64,000 nucleotides of DNA from Rotaria macrura (taxonomy: Eukaryota > Rotifera > Eurotatoria > Philodinida > Philodinidae). The position numbers were made by a program, and so were the translations under genes. The stretch's first letter is position 1, and every line of letters begins with the position of its first letter. The stretch is from the NCBI GenBank assembly GCA_900239685.1, contig OENT01000121.1, positions 62,001 through 126,000 of the forward strand, read 5' to 3'. Positions 1 to 12,696 of the stretch are shown here, piece by piece. Below the pieces are notes generated by a model, which was not told where the DNA came from, did not search any database, and was given only the letters and a program-made list of their open reading frames with translations.

Positions 1-3000
1 ATAATTATTGAGTACATATATCAATGAATTATAAAACGCCTTTGCACCTCTTGGATTAAAATAAACCTATCGATTTTCAGGAATGAAATTTCATCGTTCC
101 ATAGGTATTCCCTTGTTATTATCTTATTTATCAGTGCATTCATTACTTGGAATTCTAGGTGTTAGAAATAGTATATTGAATTGTTTGAATTATTTTAATT
201 TCTGTACTCCTTTTTCTTTCATATTTTTGTTGAATTTTAATTATAGAAGTAATGAGCACATGATTTAAACTAGTGTGTCATAATGGTTTAGTGAGGCGTT
301 ATCAAATTCCTCACACATAGCAAGTAAAATTAGTTGAGCAATATGTTTTTCAAGGATGAATGACTTGATATTTCTTTTCTATGACAGGAAGTAGAAATTC
401 AACGATATTTTCTCATACAAAAAAACTAATTAGTTAGATAGAACCTCCCTTTATGAACACATCCTTGCTGTGGATACATTTTTTCCGGTCTCATCGTTAT
501 TAAAAATTCTCTTGAAAACGGACAGTCACATAATTTCATGACATTATCAGTGCTGTATGAAAAGTCGAAAGCAGCAAATATCTAAAGATTTGCAGGTGGC
601 AATATTGAAATTTCTTATACTATAGGTTAAATTTGGTCCTATAGATTTTCAGACACTCAACTACCATTTCAATTTCAATTACTATTGAATGATAATTTAA
701 ATTTTTATTATTAGTATTATTATAAAACAGTTTATTTATTTACAAACGTTTCAAAAGCATCTGGTTTCTTTCTTTTCACTGCATTTTAAGAATAAATTTT
801 ATAATAGAAAAAAAACGACAATTGTATTTATTTTTCTTCATTTACCATTCTTTATTACTAATAAGAAAGAAAATGAACTTTGACTCATCTCGTCCAGTAG
901 TATCGTCTTGTTTCTTCTCTCTTCTTAGTTCTAAAGAATAATATAAGAAGAAAAATAAAAATACGTCAGCTATTTTCTTCTTTGATGAAAGTTATTTTTA
1001 AAATGCACTGAAAAAGAAATCAAACGCTTTCAAAACGTTTGTAGTTTAAAAAAAAATTTTAAATAATAGTCAGAAAATAAAACTTATTGTAGAAGGTTGA
1101 TTGAAACTAAACTAAAGATTTTAATACCCTTTCAAATAAACGTGAAAAAAAAAGTTGAACCATTCAATTTTCTTTTCAAAAGAGCTTGACAAAACAAGAA
1201 TGTAGTCATAAACTCAGTAAGTCACATAATCTTCAATAGAAAAACAATTCAGAGACGCTTGATCAAGAAATAAAAAAGATATAGCTAATTTATTCGTATG
1301 CACAATAAGTGACAAGAATTCCTGATTGATTTTCGATAAGACTCAAGCGTAACATAATTTATATATGTTGCAACTAGGAAATTTGCAGCAAACATTTTCT
1401 ATTCATCTTTTGCAAAAATGAATCACTGTAACTGAAAGATGTTTTTTTATTTGTTATCAGAATTTCCACGGAAACTCAATTACATACCAACGGGGGATAT
1501 ATAGTAGATATAAAGGATAGTGGCTGCAGGTGCTGTCGGAGTTTAGGAGAAGGTGGTAGTTATGCGAGTTATAGGAATTATTGGAGATATAGGAGATGAG
1601 TGTGAGTGCGGTGAGGGGAGTTTCACGCGTTCGAACTCAGACAGAATCATCAGCGCACGCAATTGCGGCAAGTGTGAGTGCCTTGGAAAGTGCTTCATGG
1701 CCTATATCTCCTAAAACTTTCACATACCCCGACAGTTCCTGTGCCCCCACATGTCTCTTATAATAGCACATCGCCACCTCCTACCTCGCGCACTATCTTC
1801 AACCCCTATGTCTCCTCTATCCGTTACACGTACTATATCTCCCCCGTTGGTATTTAATTGAGTTTCAGCAGAAACTCAAATGGAACATCACATCGATTTT
1901 TCAGACGTTGAGTGGAAAAATAGACCTCAACACATTGTCATGCTATATAAACTGAAAAAATAAGTTGGATACCCTTTAGCCACTGTAAAACTGATTGAGA
2001 AACAAAATATCGGAAATCTCCCAAAAGTGGGCATTTTTGAAAGTTTCCTTGAGTGTCCCTACTATAGAGAAATTTGACTATAATTTAGTGTGGAAGATGA
2101 AGAAGAAAAAACACTATTTTAACATTATTTCATACTACCGAACATGTGTATTCATTTTCCAGGTTCTCGATGAACTCCAGATTTTTAATGGTAATCAGTA
2201 AACAAACGAACCAGATGAACAAATGATTTCTTATCATCAATGTAATTTATTTTCTTTTTGAAGTTTTGATCCTTTTTTTTTATCGAAAATTTTATTCTGA
2301 ATACCATGTTGCTGTTTATTTTTCAACATCAATCTGAAAAAATCGTTGAAATCCTATGATGTATGCAATTTTCTGATAACATTCGTGTTGAAAAGCAGCA
2401 AACTATAATGCTAACCCCTTTTGTCAACTCTTGAATTATTTTAATCTTTCTGTTTAATAAATAATATCCAGTTAATTGTTGTGTTGACTTGATTAGTATA
2501 GAGTGAGAGAAGACAAGACGAATTTATACCCATTTTCGTTCATTCGTTTAAATTTGTAGTACAATTAGAAAAGAATCAATCCTATCGTATACAAATGTTA
2601 TCGATTCACGAATCTTTTTTTGTAAATTTTCCAACGAAGATTCTCAAATATCCTTTCGAAGATTAGTATTTTCAAAGGAATAATAATAAAATGAATATTC
2701 AAACAAGCTACCAGGCAAAGAGTACACACAATTACGTGTCATTTACTAAAATCAAGAATATATTTCGAAGTAATCTAACAAAAATAGTGTAAGATACTTA
2801 AAAATGTTACTTTCAGTTTTGTTGGTTCCAGCAAACTCGAATTTTATGTATATATTATTTCGAAATGTATAATAACTAATTAGATACTAAATTCAAAATT
2901 GCAGAGACATTGATGTTCAGAAAAAAAAAGTTTTAAATTTTCATCATAGTTTATGATTCTAACATAAACAATATATTTGATAGGAAAATATGAATAGTTT

Positions 3001-4082
3001 GTTTATTTTTGTCTATACATGAACAATAAATTACTCGTGTCTTTACTATACTCTAATGCTTGCTTGGAAATCTAATTACTGCTGTACTATGCTATAGTTA
3101 TCAATTATGTTTCATTTTAATTAGAGATGGCATTTACCAATGAAGACATATCCGTTACGGGAAAGAGAATTTATGTTTGATTAAAGCAACATTCCTAACC
3201 TTTTATGTTGATGAACTCACTAGTACATATTTTTCTTTTTATTATTTTTATCTATTAGTAACCAATATATCGTTAGTTTTCATCTGAATAGATACTCATT
3301 ACTCTAATTTATATTATCATCAGAATTTAACATAAAATAACTAGTTATTCATCTTATTATTTTGTTTTTCGACAGCATCCGACATTGGGTACATATTATT
3401 TATTTCACATACTAATTTCTAATTTCCATTAGGGGCGAACATCTAATTTTGCTTTACCAAAGGCGTACATCAAACGTCATGGAATTATATCTAAAAATTT
3501 CAAAAGAATTCCCAACGGCTTTCGAATATATGCTGCTTGAATGAAGGTTCTAGAAATATTTTAGAAAATGAAAAACAGCTGTATCTAAGCTATTAAGACA
3601 TTTTCAACTAAGCTAAGATCATTTTAAAGAGAATAAGGATGAACAGTCAATTTATTTTGACATAAAAACGTTTTAAACGACGAATCGATGCCATGTTTCT
3701 TTCTTTGAAATATTATTATTCGTACTCACTCATCCTTTATACAAAGTGAATATGAGAGCAAATATTAAATTGGATACTTCTATTGAAAATACTCTGTGAC
3801 GTAAAGAACTGAGTGAGAAATGTATGTTAATAATTTCTTCAACGTCCATAATGTAATTAATTGATAGAAAAGACATTCAGTTTTTTGGGAATAATCAAAC
3901 TTTTGAAACTTCGTAGCCGATTTCAATCATATCATTAACGCAATATGTAGATGTAGATGTAGATTTAGATTTCCTTTCAAATCAAAATGTAATTCATCGT
4001 CTCGACATCATTGAGGAATATGTATTCTTGAATCCATGTTGAAAATAAACAATCACAAAGAAATAGAAAAAAAAGAACATCA
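1..4082. other. Intergenic AT-rich region
   Basis: I see no credible coding region here. The few open frames are short, low in complexity and resemble no family I recognise. The stretch holds the inverted-repeat element at 1463-1874, described separately. The right part lies just downstream of the Roco gene's stop codon and may include its 3'UTR. Confidence 0.6.
1463..1874. mobile_element. MITE-like element with ~45 bp terminal inverted repeats
   Basis: The left end (about 1463-1508) is an imperfect inverted copy of the right end (about 1829-1874). The shared core reads GAAACTCAATTA, one variable base, then ATACCAACGGGGGA and ATATAGTA. The interior is clearly richer in G and C than its surroundings and purine-rich on the plus strand in the left half. 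There is no coding potential. Size, inverted ends and lack of an ORF fit a non-autonomous DNA transposon. I could not identify the superfamily or a clean target-site duplication. Confidence 0.6.
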
Positions 4083-7000
4083 TCACAGAATGCTACAAAT
4101 GGCACAACTGGCGATTCGATTTTCTACAGCCGGCTGCTGACTGTAATTTATCATTGGACCAAGACGATGTTCCAAGTGAACCGAACTACGTATTTGAAAT
4201 GGTTGATTGAAAGATGTAACAACCGTTGGACCAACATTAGCAGTCGTTAAGACAGGTTCAATAGGTCTTACATGATGATCACTAGCATCGATTTCATTAT
4301 ACTCGTAGTCATAATCCTCTTCACTCATACTACTATTTGAACTTTCATTTGAATCAAGTAACTCAACATTTCGACGATGATTACTTCGTGTTTGTTTTGT
4401 ATTTCGCGCAGTTGCTATTACTGCTAATGCTGATGATGGATGAGTTGTACCACGTTGATCAACTGACGATGAATGTACTAATCGATGGTAGGTGCTAGGA
4501 GATGTTGATGTCGTATGACGTGCAACAATAGATGCTATCTCGTTGTATCGTGCTTGTAAATCAGAAGCTTTACCAGTACCACCATGTCCACCGGCACCTA
4601 TGTATGTAACGATAGGTATTATTAGAATTAATGAAGATGACAAATCTGTACCTTTCAAGTCGACATAAGTTAATTGAGAAAGAATCAAACTGGCTGCTCC
4701 AAGTGGTGGCCACGGCGTTGAATCGAACATTACTGGTAAAATAGGCTTTTTTAACATGTCAGCGAGGATTAATTCACGTTGGCACATATTTGACATTATA
4801 TACATAGGTGTTAAACAACAGATTAAGACCTAGGAAAGAACAAGAAATCACAATCGTATGCAATAGTTTCTGTTTTTCGTGTTTTGATTATTCTTTTCAA
4901 GATATATTGTATTGTTCTATGTTTGTAATAACGTTTGATAAAGATACTATATTGAGTACTACGAATTTCACGGTTTAAGAAAAGTTATTCCTTGTCGTTA
5001 AAAGGCGATTATAAGTTAAATACCAGTTTTTGACCAAAAAGCAGGATATACTTATATTAAGAGAGGAAGACTTCCTCTCTCCGGTGGCACATGTATTATA
5101 AAGTTTTGTTGTGCATCGATGATTTCAATAGATGACGCCACATTCGTCACCCTTTATTGTACACTACAGCGAATATGGCGATACTTTTCGAAATTATCGG
5201 TGCACAACAGAATTGAAAAATTGATATGCTGCATGATAGAGAAAGTCTTCCTCAATACACATCTACACATATCCCGCCTTTTGGTCAAAACCTTATAATC
5301 GCCATGACTTTGTCTCAATACACGTGAATCGAGTCTGTTCTTGATGTTAATTTTGGATCATTTCAATTCTTTACTCCTTTTTTCAATATAAGACAGAACT
5401 AGTGAAATAGTTTGAAATTCTCGAATAGGTCTCTCTATTACGAAAGGATCTAAGATTTTGCACATATTGAGATGAAGATATCAGATCGTTTCGAGTGTCA
5501 CGTATAAATTTGATCACCCGCCGATTCAGCATCGTTAACAAATCTTGTCGAACTGCTATTTCTAGTGATCCATAATCAGTCAGTTTAAAAAAAACTGCCT
5601 AAGCAATAATCTTCTCATTTGAACTTCGATTCCATAGAGAATAGTTGCTTGAGTGAGAATTCTTGTTTCATAAATATTCATTCAAGACTCAGACGATAGA
5701 CCAATCGGTATTCTACTGAAACTCAATAATGAAATCGAAGGTCCCTCTGATGTTCATATGAATATCTATTTCGAGCATCGTTGTAGCATATGACATTTTA
5801 ACAATCACTCGTACCCAGTGAAAAATATTCACTGATTTCAATCAGATTTTTCTGCACCATAATCAAAATTAAAATCGATTGATAATTTTGATTATCCTTG
5901 ATCATGAGGTAACCATTATTTAATATTGTAACTTATCCCATGTGAAATTTTCTAATTGAAATCGGATTATTCTGCAGCAAAATCGAAATTACTAATCGAT
6001 TTGTAATCTTGATTTTGCTGCAGAGTAATCCGATTTCAATTAGAAAATTTCACATGGGATAAGTTACAATATTAAATAATGGTTACCTCATGATCAAGGA
6101 TAATCAAAATTATCAATCGATTTTAATTTTGATTATGGTGCAGAAAAATCTGATTGAAATCAGTGAATATTTTTCACTGGGTAGTTATACTTACTTTAGC
6201 ATTTCGTATTCCATGATCAATTTTTTCATAGAGTAATTCTCCTCCACCAATTTGTCCTAGATCCATCCAACAAGTAAAACCAACAAGTTCTAAAAAATTT
6301 CTTAATTCTTTCACTTCATCCTGTATATCCCATTGATAACTAATAAAAACTGATGGTGATGGATATTGAGCTTCTCGTTCTCTCGATATAATGTCAACTA
6401 AATCGTCTCGTCCTATTTGTTTCATTGTTGCAAATAACATGTCAACAGCCAAAGATGAATTACCACTTCGAACAATCCAATCTGTAATTAACTGTAAACT
6501 TGGATTTCGACTTAATGAAAATTGATCAATGACAGATTGTTGATAACCAAGTTTTTTTGCCAATATAATCCATGTACGATTTTCACCGAATGATTTATTT
6601 AGATTTATACTGATTTCAGACGTTGACAATAGTTTAGCTGTCGAACGAATCCATCCGGGTAAGTTTGAGTCTTCAAAAAAATGATTCATTGATTTTTGAT
6701 CATATAATATGTCAATAATAGGTACAGCACGTGTCGTTGTAAGTTTAGGAAACCAACTACGATATTGATTTGTTGGTACACGACGAAATGAACATTCAAC
6801 AATCTACAACAAATTTAATGATACTCAAATAAATAAAAGTATAGACAGAAAACTATCATTCACTTACAGGATTAGAAAGACAATGGTCTAGATTAAGGAA
6901 ATGCAAACATAAATTATTTGAGCAATAAGGAGTTTTATGAAGATCACATATTTTGCCACAAGGACACACTACTTTACATTGAAATGTAAGTCGACGAATC

Positions 7001-10000
7001 CATGTCGATTTAATATCATTAAGCAAGCATTCCAGAAATTTACGAACCTATTTGAATGGTACAAAATTTAAGAATAACAAAATGCTGACTTGTGTGAAAT
7101 TTATCATTAGTTTTTATTTTCGAAAAATAAAGACTCGCTTTATTTTTTAAATGTACTTTCGATTTCTTCAACAATGTCATTAGTTGACTTTTCTTTGAAC
7201 TAACCTTGGCAACAATTGTAGGATCAGCAAGTTGAGGATTAACATCGTCTTGATTTTTATTGCTGTTATTATTAGTATTGGTAGTAGAATTATTATTATT
7301 GCTATTAACTGGTGATGTTGTCGTCGCTATTGTATTACCAGTAGAACTGTTGTTGTTATTTGTACTTGGATTACTTCGAATGATTTGTACTTTCATTCGT
7401 GCATATTTCATTGATAACGCCGTTAAGATGAGTAAGTGTTGATCATCGAGAATAAATTTTCCACGGCGATAGTTAAGTTTAGGTGATGGAACATTATTTG
7501 ATTGTGTCCATTTTATTGTTCGAACGAGTATTTGATGAAAAAGACTTTCTATATAAGAATTTAAAAATAAATTCCCAAGTGTTACTTTTATTTACCTGGA
7601 AAATAATCATCGAATAAATAATAGAATACCACATGTTGCTCATCTTTTTCCATGAAAAGTTTTTCATTAGATATTTTCCGTATGCAACCTGGAACATAGT
7701 ATTGTTTACATATGGTTGTTGTTTTTGTTGTTGGTGATGATGAGAGACGTTCACAAAGAAGATCGAATTTTTTTAACAATGCCAACAGACTTTGTTTTTG
7801 TTCAATGAACGGTTGACAAAGATTTTCAAATGTTCGTTCATCAATGATACCGTCATCATTTTCATTGTCTATATCGTCGTCATAGACGAGTCGTTTAATG
7901 AGTTGTATTAACTTTTGTGGACGTAAAATAAGTGTATTTTTTAAAAACATATCTTGCGTATTTCCAAAATAAACAATAACACCAAGATCGTGATAAAAAT
8001 CTAGCAAAGTTTTAAGTTCATCAGACGAACAAATGTTTTGCGTGCGAGCTATTTCACAAATCTAAGAGAAAAATTACGTTTCGTAAGACATAAAAATGAA
8101 AAATAATACAAAATTCAAGTTTGATTTATACTTGATCGAGTGAAGCATAAAAATTATCTTGCTGTGTTTTCAATCGATTAAGATCATTTTCAAATTGAAG
8201 CCATCGCGTTGGTATTTCTTCATCCATGTATGGCTCGGCTAGAGCAACTTCTTCAATTACACGTTTCAATTGATCCATCTAAATATATGGAATGAGAATT
8301 CATAACTATTTCTTCTTGTGCAGACTACCTGTTCATAATCTAAGTTATCGGGATATTTTGTATCAATGGTAAAATACGGTTCAATAACATGTTTACAATA
8401 AGATTTTGTTGAAATCATAGCACGAATTTGAGCCATTTTATTATCGATCTAGAAGAAAAAGTAATTCTATTATGTTGGAAATGATATTGCTCGTAGATAA
8501 CTAACCATAACCTGTTTTTCTGGACTCGAAAATGAATTTCGATGAGTACCGACAAGAATAATTGGCGGCGATAGACGATTAATATTCAATTCGTCTTCAT
8601 AGATTCGTCCTTGATTAATATTAGCTGAATAACAATAAACAGAATGCATAATAAAACTTAAATGTTCCAGATTTGTAATTTCCTAAATTAAAAGAAAACA
8701 ATAATAGTTAATCGAAACAATTTTAAAAAATATTTTAGCATAACAGCAGCCGTCTCTGGGACAATAACCATATATAAAAAAAAACGAAGAATAAGGATTG
8801 TCAAACCAAAAATGAAACAATCTAACAAAGTTAGTCTATATATTATAAAGTTCCAATGCTAAATAGAAAGTTTGGCTATGCTTGATTTTCAACTTGTTTC
8901 TTTATTTTCTTATCAATATTGAATAAGAAAATAACGATCAATGAATAAATCATATTCTGATAATTATTTTGTTATAGCTTCTTATATCAATCACCTTATT
9001 CCAATCGGCTGGCTGATCAAGATCTTTGGTTAAATCAAATACAAGTAGATAAATTGCTCGTGCGGATAAAACAACCTGTTGTTACATAAGAGAAAAAGCA
9101 TATGAAATTTAACTCATCAATATATAATTATAATAATTGATTTTGTAGTTGAAACCTGATGTGTTATTACAGATGATGAAGCTGATCCAGCCATATCCCA
9201 AAGATCAAGACGTAAACGTTGATATGAATCCATCTCTTCTTGTACAAGATTTCCATTATTACTCAATAAACTAGCAAGTACAGCATGTGGATCAGATGAT
9301 TTCGTTTGTGCTAATTTTTTTTCTACTATTGGACGAATCGATGGTGGAATCATGGGACTAGGATAAACAAGTTTAAGATCATCAAGTAACGTTTCTTTCC
9401 AATTCTACGTATAGAGCAAAAGACAAGTTGTTCAATGAACAAAAGAAAAGAGGAGTCTAACAAAAAAAAAGTAACACAAACTTTATCTTTTTTTTCATGA
9501 ACTGTATGTAATTCATAACGACGTTTTAACAGATTAAGAATGATATTATGTACTAGATGAGATTCATATTCTTGTTGTTGAAGTGTTGATTTAGATGTTT
9601 CGAGATCATCTGATGATTATGAAAAGAAAAACACTCAAGAATCATACAACAATTCAGAGGTATTCGTTACCAAAATCTTGTATAGTGGTCGCTAATGAAA
9701 CATGATTATGATGGTTCGGCTGTGATATAGACCAAGTATGCCTTTGATCAATATTTATCGAACATGATGATGATAAATCTGTTGATAAACTGTCACTAGA
9801 ATGTAAAGAAATCATTAAAAAAAAGTTGTTACGATACAGTCAGAATGTTTTCATTTACGTGTCAGTAGTATCATTATTGGTGATAAGAACTTGTTTTACT
9901 CGAGTTTTTCCACTTGATTTAGGTCCAACAATTAAAAGTAATGTGCGACGAACAGATGTAGTACCTGTGTCACAAGCTGTTTGAAAATGTCGAATAGCAT

Positions 10001-10598
10001 CCGATCCTCGAGCTTTTATTTCATAAGGAACAATGTCATCTATTTTGTAAATGAAAGAAAATCAGGTTATTATCAGACTTGAATAAAAAGAAACAATATT
10101 TTTTCTACCATCTCGAATCAATTGAACTTTAAGTGTATTGCCGAAGAGGTCGAAAACAAGACGAAGAGGAAGAACTCCATTATTATTTTCATCAATTTGA
10201 CTATTATCAATTAAAGTTCCACGTAAAACATGATTAATTGCATAGTTCAAACAACGATTTTGTGTTAACCATACAGTTACACGTATTCCATTGTACAGAT
10301 GAATGTGTTTTTCTAATGATGTCATTGTGTAGAATTGATTTAAACTTGATTCCATTGTCGATAATGGTAGATCATTGATTGGGATTTGTTGACCAGCAAA
10401 TAAACCTAAACGCAATGATCCTTGCCAAATAGACGTTGGTTGTTGATATAATTCAAATGTAACTTTTTCGAATACATTTAAAGGACGATTAATGAAGACA
10501 ATGCCATTTGCAAAACCACTTGTACGTTGAGCACTAAGACCATCGGATGAAATATTTATAGCGGCACCATGATTCGTTTTGTCAAATAGCAACATCAT
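4083..10598 (-). CDS. NHR-Roc-COR-Death-TIR multidomain Roco protein with C-terminal CaaX box
   Basis: Exons on the minus strand: 10598-10109, 10039-9859, 9795-9671, 9609-9482, 9404-9156, 9075-8995, 8682-8512, 8448-8329, 8278-8132, 8061-7596, 7548-7205, 7047-6868, 6803-6195, 4829-4652, 4597-4083. They sum to 3,984 nt (about 1,327 residues). Domains: Neuralized (NHR) at ~4-160; Roc GTPase with P-loop GPKSSGKT at ~202-209, G3 DLWDMAG at ~375-381 and G4-like THRN at ~464-467; COR at ~480-780; a Cys/His cluster (CPCGKICDLH) at ~850-890; Death at ~959-1034; TIR from ~1043, starting SPSVFISYQWD, with a conserved Glu in CQREL at ~1116. A Ser-rich acidic tail ends CSIL. Roco proteins are multidomain GTPase scaffolds; Death and TIR suggest innate-immune or cell-death signalling. 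The ATG at 10598 sits a few residues before the NHR domain, but the frame stays open upstream, so an earlier 5' exon is possible. The 1,365 bp intron 6194-4830 splits the TIR domain and carries two repeats. The last intron (4651-4598, 54 nt) is stop-free and in phase, so it could be retained. Confidence 0.9.
5005..5303. mobile_element. MITE family A, copy 1 (299 bp)
   Basis: The ends form inverted repeats. The left begins GGCGATTATAAG followed by TTTTGACCAAAAAGCAGGAT; the right, reversed, begins GGCGATTATAAG followed by TTTTGACCAAAAGGCGGGAT. A related copy in opposite orientation lies at 41147-41450, with long collinear blocks such as CCTTTATTGTACACTACAGC. There is no ORF. It sits inside the long intron that splits the TIR domain of the Roco gene, so splicing should remove it. 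Confidence 0.8.
5812..6183. repeat. 372 bp near-perfect palindrome (foldback element)
   Basis: The two ~186 bp arms are reverse complements with only about four mismatches, all near the centre (about 5997), and there is no spacer. The outer ends read TACCCAGTGAAAAATATTCA and its complement. The arms contain smaller self-complementary stretches, such as CAGTGAAAAATATTCACTG at 5817-5835. If the outermost TA pair is a target duplication, the ends CCCAGTG resemble Tc1/mariner-type termini (inference). It lies in the intron of the Roco gene, five bases beyond the six-base 5' splice site at 6194-6189. Confidence 0.9.
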
Positions 10599-11854
10599 AG
10601 TTTTTTTTTCTTGCAATTGCTGTTGTTTGTTATGAAAAATGATTACACAATTAGTTTCACTGCTTGTCTACAACTACTCATCTTCAACTTAAGCTTTTCT
10701 TTTCTCTATTTTTTTTCCTTTTTTTTTTATATGCCTGTAAAGAGAAAAAGAGAAACCAGAAAGTTGTCAGAGAAAAAAAAATGTAGAAAACTTGCAGTCA
10801 GGTAAGAGAAGATGATAAGATTTCCCTGCCGCATTAGATGAGCGTTAGAAGTCGCAAGCTAGGAAAAGAGAAAAACTGAATCGGTATTATTTTGTTGCCT
10901 TCTGTTGACTCTGAAACAGAATAAACTAGAAAAAAAAATGAGAAAAGCAAAAAGTGCGCCATAAATATGGAGTTCAACGTCGTTTGATTATGCGCAGAAG
11001 AAGTAAAAGACTATATGTTAGAAAGTACTTTTTCTTTTTTTCATTCCATCGAGGCTTTTATCATAATGAAAAAATAGAACAAGGAATATGTTGAACTAAG
11101 ACTCTTGATAATCACTGTCTTCGAGAGTTTTCTTTTTTTTTTTATAAAAAATCATATTACCAAGGGTATCGTCACTATCATGTTTTTAATTCATTATTGA
11201 AAAAATGATAATAAGCATGTAATCAACAATATGCATGGTATAGCTTTTCTTTGCTTCTCAATTGAAATCTTCCTAAGAATTTCTTCGTACTAAATACCAG
11301 TTTTCTTCCATGTGGTGATGTTAGCATGTTTTTAGTCTGAACAACTATGAAATCAGGAAATTACATGACGTAAATGATTGGATTGCGTCTACACTCAATT
11401 ATGATTGTTTCAATGGAACATTTTTAATACTTGAATAAATTATATATAGTATTCATCATGATAGACTCAAAAATTATGTTTCTATTCTCTTTCATAACAA
11501 AAAAAGTTTAATATTCTCTAGATTATTGGATAGAAAACAAGTACATTTAATCATGTACATTGAGTAGTACTCTAAAATTCTATTGATAAAACAATTCAAC
11601 TGTGTATTCATTTGTCTTTAGAAAAGAACCACTACTGAGCATCATTTTAAACCTTTTACTGAATGACAAGAACCATTTTCTTTAGATTCTACATATTCTT
11701 AGTTTTTACAGTCGTATATTAATCAAACAAAAAGCGCTTCCATATATATATATATATTTATTTATAAAGGCAATCGACATCTGTTTTTTCTTCTATTGTC
11801 TATTAATTCATTAGTCATAAATACTGTTTAAGATAACTCTTATATATATGTGTA

Positions 11855-12696
11855 CAGTAGTGGACAAAAGTCTCCACTCACGCAGATTTCAGCGACTTGA
11901 AGCATTGGGGTCGGAAAACTTATGTGCATTCAATCCATCAAGAATGTAGATCAGAGCTATGAGCTCACTCCAATTGCTCAAATATAACCAGAACCATAAT
12001 TCAGCAGAGCCGTTTCTGCTGCATGGTTTTGGACTTGAAAAAACTGTCAGTGAACTTTTGCGGTGGTTTTTACCAAATACACGATTAATACTTGATATTT
12101 TACTATTTAACTGAGGCGCGTTGTCAAATCTTTCTTCACTCAAAAGATCATGTTATTCACTGTAGGATTGCTATCTTTGGAAATCTTTGATTCCTTAGCG
12201 CCAACACGCCTATGTATGGCGCATCATTTCTCTTTATAAGATATTTCATTCGTGTGACTTGTAGACAGTAATGTTCAGCTACAAGCAAGACTTCTGTAAA
12301 TGTTTGGCCTAGGTTTATTGAAAAATTAATCCGTTATGCTCTAAAAAATGTAACAGTAAGTTTTTCGCTCTCCAAATAGTCGCCGTAAATGGCGACTAGT
12401 GTTGTAAGGATTTATCGGTTTCGATGATATTGATAGCATAGATAGCTGGAGTATAATCATCAATAATGAGGAATCAACCGGGCCATGAATCTCTTTCTTT
12501 TACGAAATATATTGCTCAAACGAAATATAAGTGCTATCCATTACTATCCGCCATAGTTTTTGTTGTATGTTAGCAATCAGAACAAGCTTCTGGATCTGAT
12601 TTAGATTGTTGGTGAATTATATGCGTACAAATTTTCAGATCCAAAGTGTTGGTGGTAGCTGAGATTTGGTTGGGTGGAGACTTTTGTCCGTTACTG
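11855..12696 (-). mobile_element. Degenerate Tc1/mariner transposon, 842 bp
   Basis: Terminal inverted repeats: left CAGTAGTGGACAAAAGTCTC, right (reversed) CAGTAACGGACAAAAGTCTC, extending about 45 bp more weakly. Both ends are flanked by TA, the Tc1/mariner target duplication. On the minus strand around 12150-11890 a broken frame contains SEERFDN, RVFGKNH and SELIALIYILDGLNAHKF. These resemble the SDESRF, RVW and MNAxxY blocks of Tc1-type transposases. At 842 bp it is shorter than the usual 1.2-1.6 kb and has stops and frameshifts, so it is internally deleted and inactive. Confidence 0.8.

Noticed and set aside
4083..4805. Reading the final Roco exon as a separate small gene starting at 4805
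   Set aside because: The frame continues upstream as VLICCLTP to a proper acceptor at 4830 and completes the TIR fold begun at 6195, so it is an exon and not a gene.
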